Source of the DNA: Paludibacter sp.
GTDB lineage: Bacteria > Bacteroidota > Bacteroidia > Bacteroidales > Paludibacteraceae
NCBI GenBank assembly: GCA_010365115.1
Contig: JAAFGX010000003.1
Location: 32,194-96,193, forward strand
DNA: 64,000 nt
Direction: 5' to 3'
Shown here: positions 61,651 through 64,000 of the stretch, one piece after another
Position numbering within the stretch: the first letter of the stretch is position 1
Layout of the letters: every line of letters begins with the position of its first letter
Made by a program: the position numbers and the translations under genes
The notes under the pieces: generated by a model
What the model was told of the DNA's origin: nothing
What the model saw: only the letters and a program-made list of their open reading frames with translations
Database searches by the model: none

Positions 61651-62978
61651 TTCTTCTTCTGTCCTCTAGTTTTCGGTTTTTTATATTTGATTTTCATCGA
61701 TTCTGCGCGACGAACCTTCATATTTACTTTCTTATTTTTATCTTTCTTTTCGTGAAATGCAGCTCCACCTTCTTCTTTTTTTGGAATTCTCACCAGTGTA
61801 TTTTTCATCTTCACCTGCGGCATTTCATCTTCGGTCAATTCCGTTGAAACAATTACTTCTTGGGGCATTGCCGACATAGGAATTTTCCTATTCATCAACG
61901 CTTCAATCGCTTCACGGGATTCTTTGTCTGCCTTGGTAATAAATGACAACGCAACTCCTTTTTTATCAGCACGACCAGTACGTCCAATGCGATGCATATA
62001 ATTCTCGGGAACTTCGGGCACATCAAAATTCAACACGTGCGACACATCCGAAATATCCAATCCGCGAGCCACAATATCGGTGGCGATAAGCACACGATAT
62101 TCACTTTGCTTGAAACCTCTCATGGCCTCAAAACGGTTATTCTGGCTTTTATTAGAGTGAATCAATCCTAGTTGATTCGGAAATTTAGGAGAAAGTTCGT
62201 TGTATAGAGCATCAGCTAACTTCTTAGTAGAAGTAAAAACAAGCACTTTTGAAAAATCAGGATTATTATTCAATAAGAATTCCAGGAAATTTACTTTGGT
62301 ATAAAAATTAGGTACTCTAAAACCAATTTGTTTGATTTTTTCGAGCGGTGTTCCGGTTGGAGCAGCTTCTATTTCGAGTGGCTCAACAAAAAAGTCATGT
62401 ACTAAGTCTTTTAATTCCTCCGAAATAGTTGCAGAGAACATCAAATTCTGACGTTTTGTAGGCAACAAATCGATAATACGAATTAATTGCGGGCGGAATC
62501 CCAGATTCAACATTTCATCTACTTCATCAATTATAAATCGTTTAATTGATTTGAATTTCAAACTTCCATTCAGTGCGAAATCGAGCAAACGCCCGGGAGT
62601 AGCCACTAACACATCCACTCCGGCAGCAATCAAAGGTGTCTGGCGAATCATATTGACACCACCATAAACTCCAACCACACGCACATTCATATAGGATGTA
62701 AGTTTCTCAACCTGCTCCACCACCTGGATTACTAACTCGCGCGTTGGCACAACTACCAATATTTGAGGGTGTTTTTCTTTTGTAAATTTCCATTGGCGCA
62801 AACAAGGCAACAGAAAAGCGATGGTTTTCCCGGTTCCTGTCTGTGCAATTCCCACCATATCTCTTCCTGACATGATAACAGGATATGCTTTTTCTTGAAT
62901 GGTGGTTGGTTCTGTCAAGCCTAAATCACTCAAGGCATTGAGCAAAGGGGTGTTGATATTAAAATCTGTAAAAGTCAT
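61647..62978 (-). CDS. DEAD-box ATP-dependent RNA helicase (RhlE-like)
   Basis: A 443-residue helicase. Motif Q (FTDFNINTPLLNALSDLGL), I AQTGTGKT near residue 45, Ia PTRELVIQ, Ib TPGRLLD, III SAT, IV LVFTSTKKLADALY, V ATDIVARGLDI and VI HRIGRTGR are intact. Motif II reads DEVD (151-154) instead of DEAD. A C-terminal basic tail (KVNMKVRRAESMKIKYKKPK and onward) likely binds RNA. Such helicases act in ribosome assembly or mRNA decay. -7 box at 63038-63045. Confidence 0.95.
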   Translation of the reverse strand: MTFTDFNINTPLLNALSDLGLTEPTTIQEKAYPVIMSGRDMVGIAQTGTGKTIAFLLPCLRQWKFTKEKHPQILVVVPTRELVIQVVEQVEKLTSYMNVRVVGVYGGVNMIRQTPLIAAGVDVLVATPGRLLDFALNGSLKFKSIKRFIIDEVDEMLNLGFRPQLIRIIDLLPTKRQNLMFSATISEELKDLVHDFFVEPLEIEAAPTGTPLEKIKQIGFRVPNFYTKVNFLEFLLNNNPDFSKVLVFTSTKKLADALYNELSPKFPNQLGLIHSNKSQNNRFEAMRGFKQSEYRVLIATDIVARGLDISDVSHVLNFDVPEVPENYMHRIGRTGRADKKGVALSFITKADKESREAIEALMNRKIPMSAMPQEVIVSTELTEDEMPQVKMKNTLVRIPKKEEGGAAFHEKKDKNKKVNMKVRRAESMKIKYKKPKTRGQKKK

Positions 62979-62983
62979 TATTT

Positions 62984-63023
62984 TAGTTTGTAGTAGATAG
63001 TTTGTAGTAGATAGTTTGTAGTA
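62984..63023. repeat. TTTGTAG-TAGATAG 14-base tandem repeat
   Basis: Units of 14 bases (two heptads) directly upstream of the helicase start codon. Confidence 0.75.
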
Positions 63024-63037
63024 AATAAATTCGAAGA

Positions 63038-63045
63038 CAAAGATA
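63038..63045 (-). promoter_or_regulatory. -7 box upstream of the RNA helicase gene
   Basis: TATCTTTG on the minus strand, 59 bases before the ATG at 62978; the heptad array lies in the transcribed leader. Confidence 0.6.
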
Positions 63046-63128
63046 CTCCAAATACATCACAGTTTAAAATTCAAACATTAAAATGCTAGATATGTGAAAT
63101 ATATGAAGAACAAAACCAGTGGGCATTA

Positions 63129-63150
63129 TAAACTACAAACTACAAACTAT
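63129..63150. repeat. AAACTAC heptanucleotide repeat
   Basis: Three 7-base units of AAACTAC/AAACTAT, ending a few bases before the stop codon of pdxH. Confidence 0.6.
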
Positions 63151-63157
63151 GAACTGT

Positions 63158-63787
63158 TTAAGGTGCCAACCTGTATATTTTCCATTCCCCGGCTTCAATT
63201 GAGAAAAACAAGCGGTCGTGCAAGCGGTTGGCACGCCCCTGCCAGAATTCGAAAGTGGTAGGAACAACCACATAACCTCCCCAGTGTGGCGGTTTTGGGA
63301 CATTATCGCCAAATTTTTTCTTGTAATATTGAAATTGCTTTTCCAGAAAATCTTTTGAATGAATCAGTTGGCTTTGGGGTGATGCCCATGCACCGAGTTG
63401 ACTCTCCACGGGCCGTGAATTGAAATAGGATGCCGAAATTACCTCGCTAATTTTTTCAACCTTACCCGCAACCCGCACCTGACGTTCCAGCGAAGGCCAG
63501 AAAAAGACGAGGGAAACCTGATTGTTTTGGGCCATTTGTTGAGCTTTATGCCCTTCGAGGTTAGTGTAAAATACGAATCCTTTGGTATTGAATTCTTTCA
63601 ACAACACAACTCGTGAATGGGGTTGCAAATTTTCATCAACTGTAGAAATTACCATTGCAGTAGGCTCCAACTGGTCGCTTTTAATAGCCTCTTGCAGCCA
63701 CACTTCAAATTGATCAAAAGGATTTGGAAGTACCGTATTTTCGTCTAAAGTGGAAAACAAATACTGTTTACGAATATCATGAATCAT
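63158..63787 (-). CDS. pdxH: Pyridoxamine/pyridoxine 5'-phosphate oxidase
   Basis: A 209-residue FMN oxidase making pyridoxal 5'-phosphate. FEVWLQEAIKSDQLEPTAMV, SRVVLLKEFNTKGFVFYTNL (FMN site), FWPSLERQVRVAGKVEKIS, SRPVESQLGAWASPQSQ and the C-terminal FWQGRANRLHDRLFF with WKIYRLAP are diagnostic. Length typical. It is a single gene here; it would supply cofactor for the PLP enzymes in this window. Confidence 0.97.
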   Translation of the reverse strand: MIHDIRKQYLFSTLDENTVLPNPFDQFEVWLQEAIKSDQLEPTAMVISTVDENLQPHSRVVLLKEFNTKGFVFYTNLEGHKAQQMAQNNQVSLVFFWPSLERQVRVAGKVEKISEVISASYFNSRPVESQLGAWASPQSQLIHSKDFLEKQFQYYKKKFGDNVPKPPHWGGYVVVPTTFEFWQGRANRLHDRLFFSIEAGEWKIYRLAP

Positions 63788-64000
63788 AATTACATTTTAA
63801 ATTTCAATTTAACCAGCCTGTTAATGAAAAGTTTTTATACAATTTATTGAACAATGGCTTACCGATTAAACAATCCAATGTGGATTTGGTTTAATTGAAA
63901 TTTTAAATTAATGAGTCCACTGTAATAAGTCAGTGATTTATTTTAAAGTTAATATTTTATTTATTTTGTTTCGCTACTAATAGATATTTTTATCTCAAAT
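63788..64000. other. AT-rich sequence at window end
   Basis: Upstream region of pdxH. I see no gene or repeat in the 213 bases available. Confidence 0.5.

Noticed and set aside
1..64000. tRNA, rRNA, tmRNA, integrase or transposase genes
   Set aside because: None recognised on either strand by eye; structured RNAs of low conservation could still be missed without a covariance search.

Overview
The window looks like a chromosomal segment of an anaerobic or facultative member of the Bacteroidetes, most likely order Bacteroidales or a close relative. Grounds: low GC; almost no Shine-Dalgarno sequences; many -7 boxes of the Bacteroidetes form TAnnTTTG 20-60 bases before start codons; lipoproteins, a TonB-dependent receptor with an N-terminal regulatory domain, and family proteins typical of the group (DUF4827, DUF4924, FKBP lipoprotein). 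PPi-dependent phosphofructokinase and pyruvate phosphate dikinase point to pyrophosphate-linked glycolysis. No rRNA, tRNA, CRISPR array, prophage or transposase was recognised. Nearly all of the content is housekeeping.

Layout. 1-4.1 kb: end of a histidine kinase gene, a Cys/Met-metabolism PLP enzyme, pheT. 4.3-12 kb: acyl-CoA synthetase; two tandem copies of a 53-residue lipoprotein gene; then hisG-coaX-outer membrane protein-TPR-lptC, probably one operon. 12-18.8 kb (minus strand): glmM, DUF4827, FKBP lipoprotein, rfbC, rfbA, DUF4924, hslR-like, pth, rplY. 19-28 kb: aminotransferase, infC-rpmI-rplT, a lipoprotein, valS, then MaoC-like, SDR and aldo/keto reductase genes. 28-32.2 kb: tatA-tatC followed by two putative Tat substrates, a DUF362 protein and a membrane polyferredoxin with an internal twin-arginine motif. 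32-42 kb (minus strand): coiled-coil lipoprotein, LolC/E-like permease, aminotransferase, TonB receptor and a BtuCD/FecCDE-type importer. 42-46.4 kb: PPi-PFK, two paralogous outer-membrane proteins (the second frameshifted), yaaA. 46.4-51.7 kb (minus strand): rsmE, folD, ffh, and a four-gene ECF sigma operon. 52-64 kb: TetR regulator with nitroreductase, fabH-rpmF-DUF177, histidine kinase, era, a decayed 5' piece of clpB, ppdK, RNA helicase, pdxH.

Noteworthy signals. (1) A NapH/NapG-like fusion whose internal RR motif lies just downstream of the genome's own Tat genes. (2) infC seems to start at ATA behind one of the few strong Shine-Dalgarno sequences here. (3) Spacers contain many short tandem arrays with a 7- or 14-base period although the unit sequences differ. 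(4) GC-rich palindromic repeats lie in spacers and also in frame inside valS and rsmE. (5) The tandem lipoprotein genes look as if selection maintains both copies. (6) Terminator stems recur in a few sequence families. I did not find a clear new multi-gene defence or mobile system; the Tat/polyferredoxin locus is the best candidate for unusual biology.

All assignments come from reading the sequence and from remembered family motifs. No database search was run.
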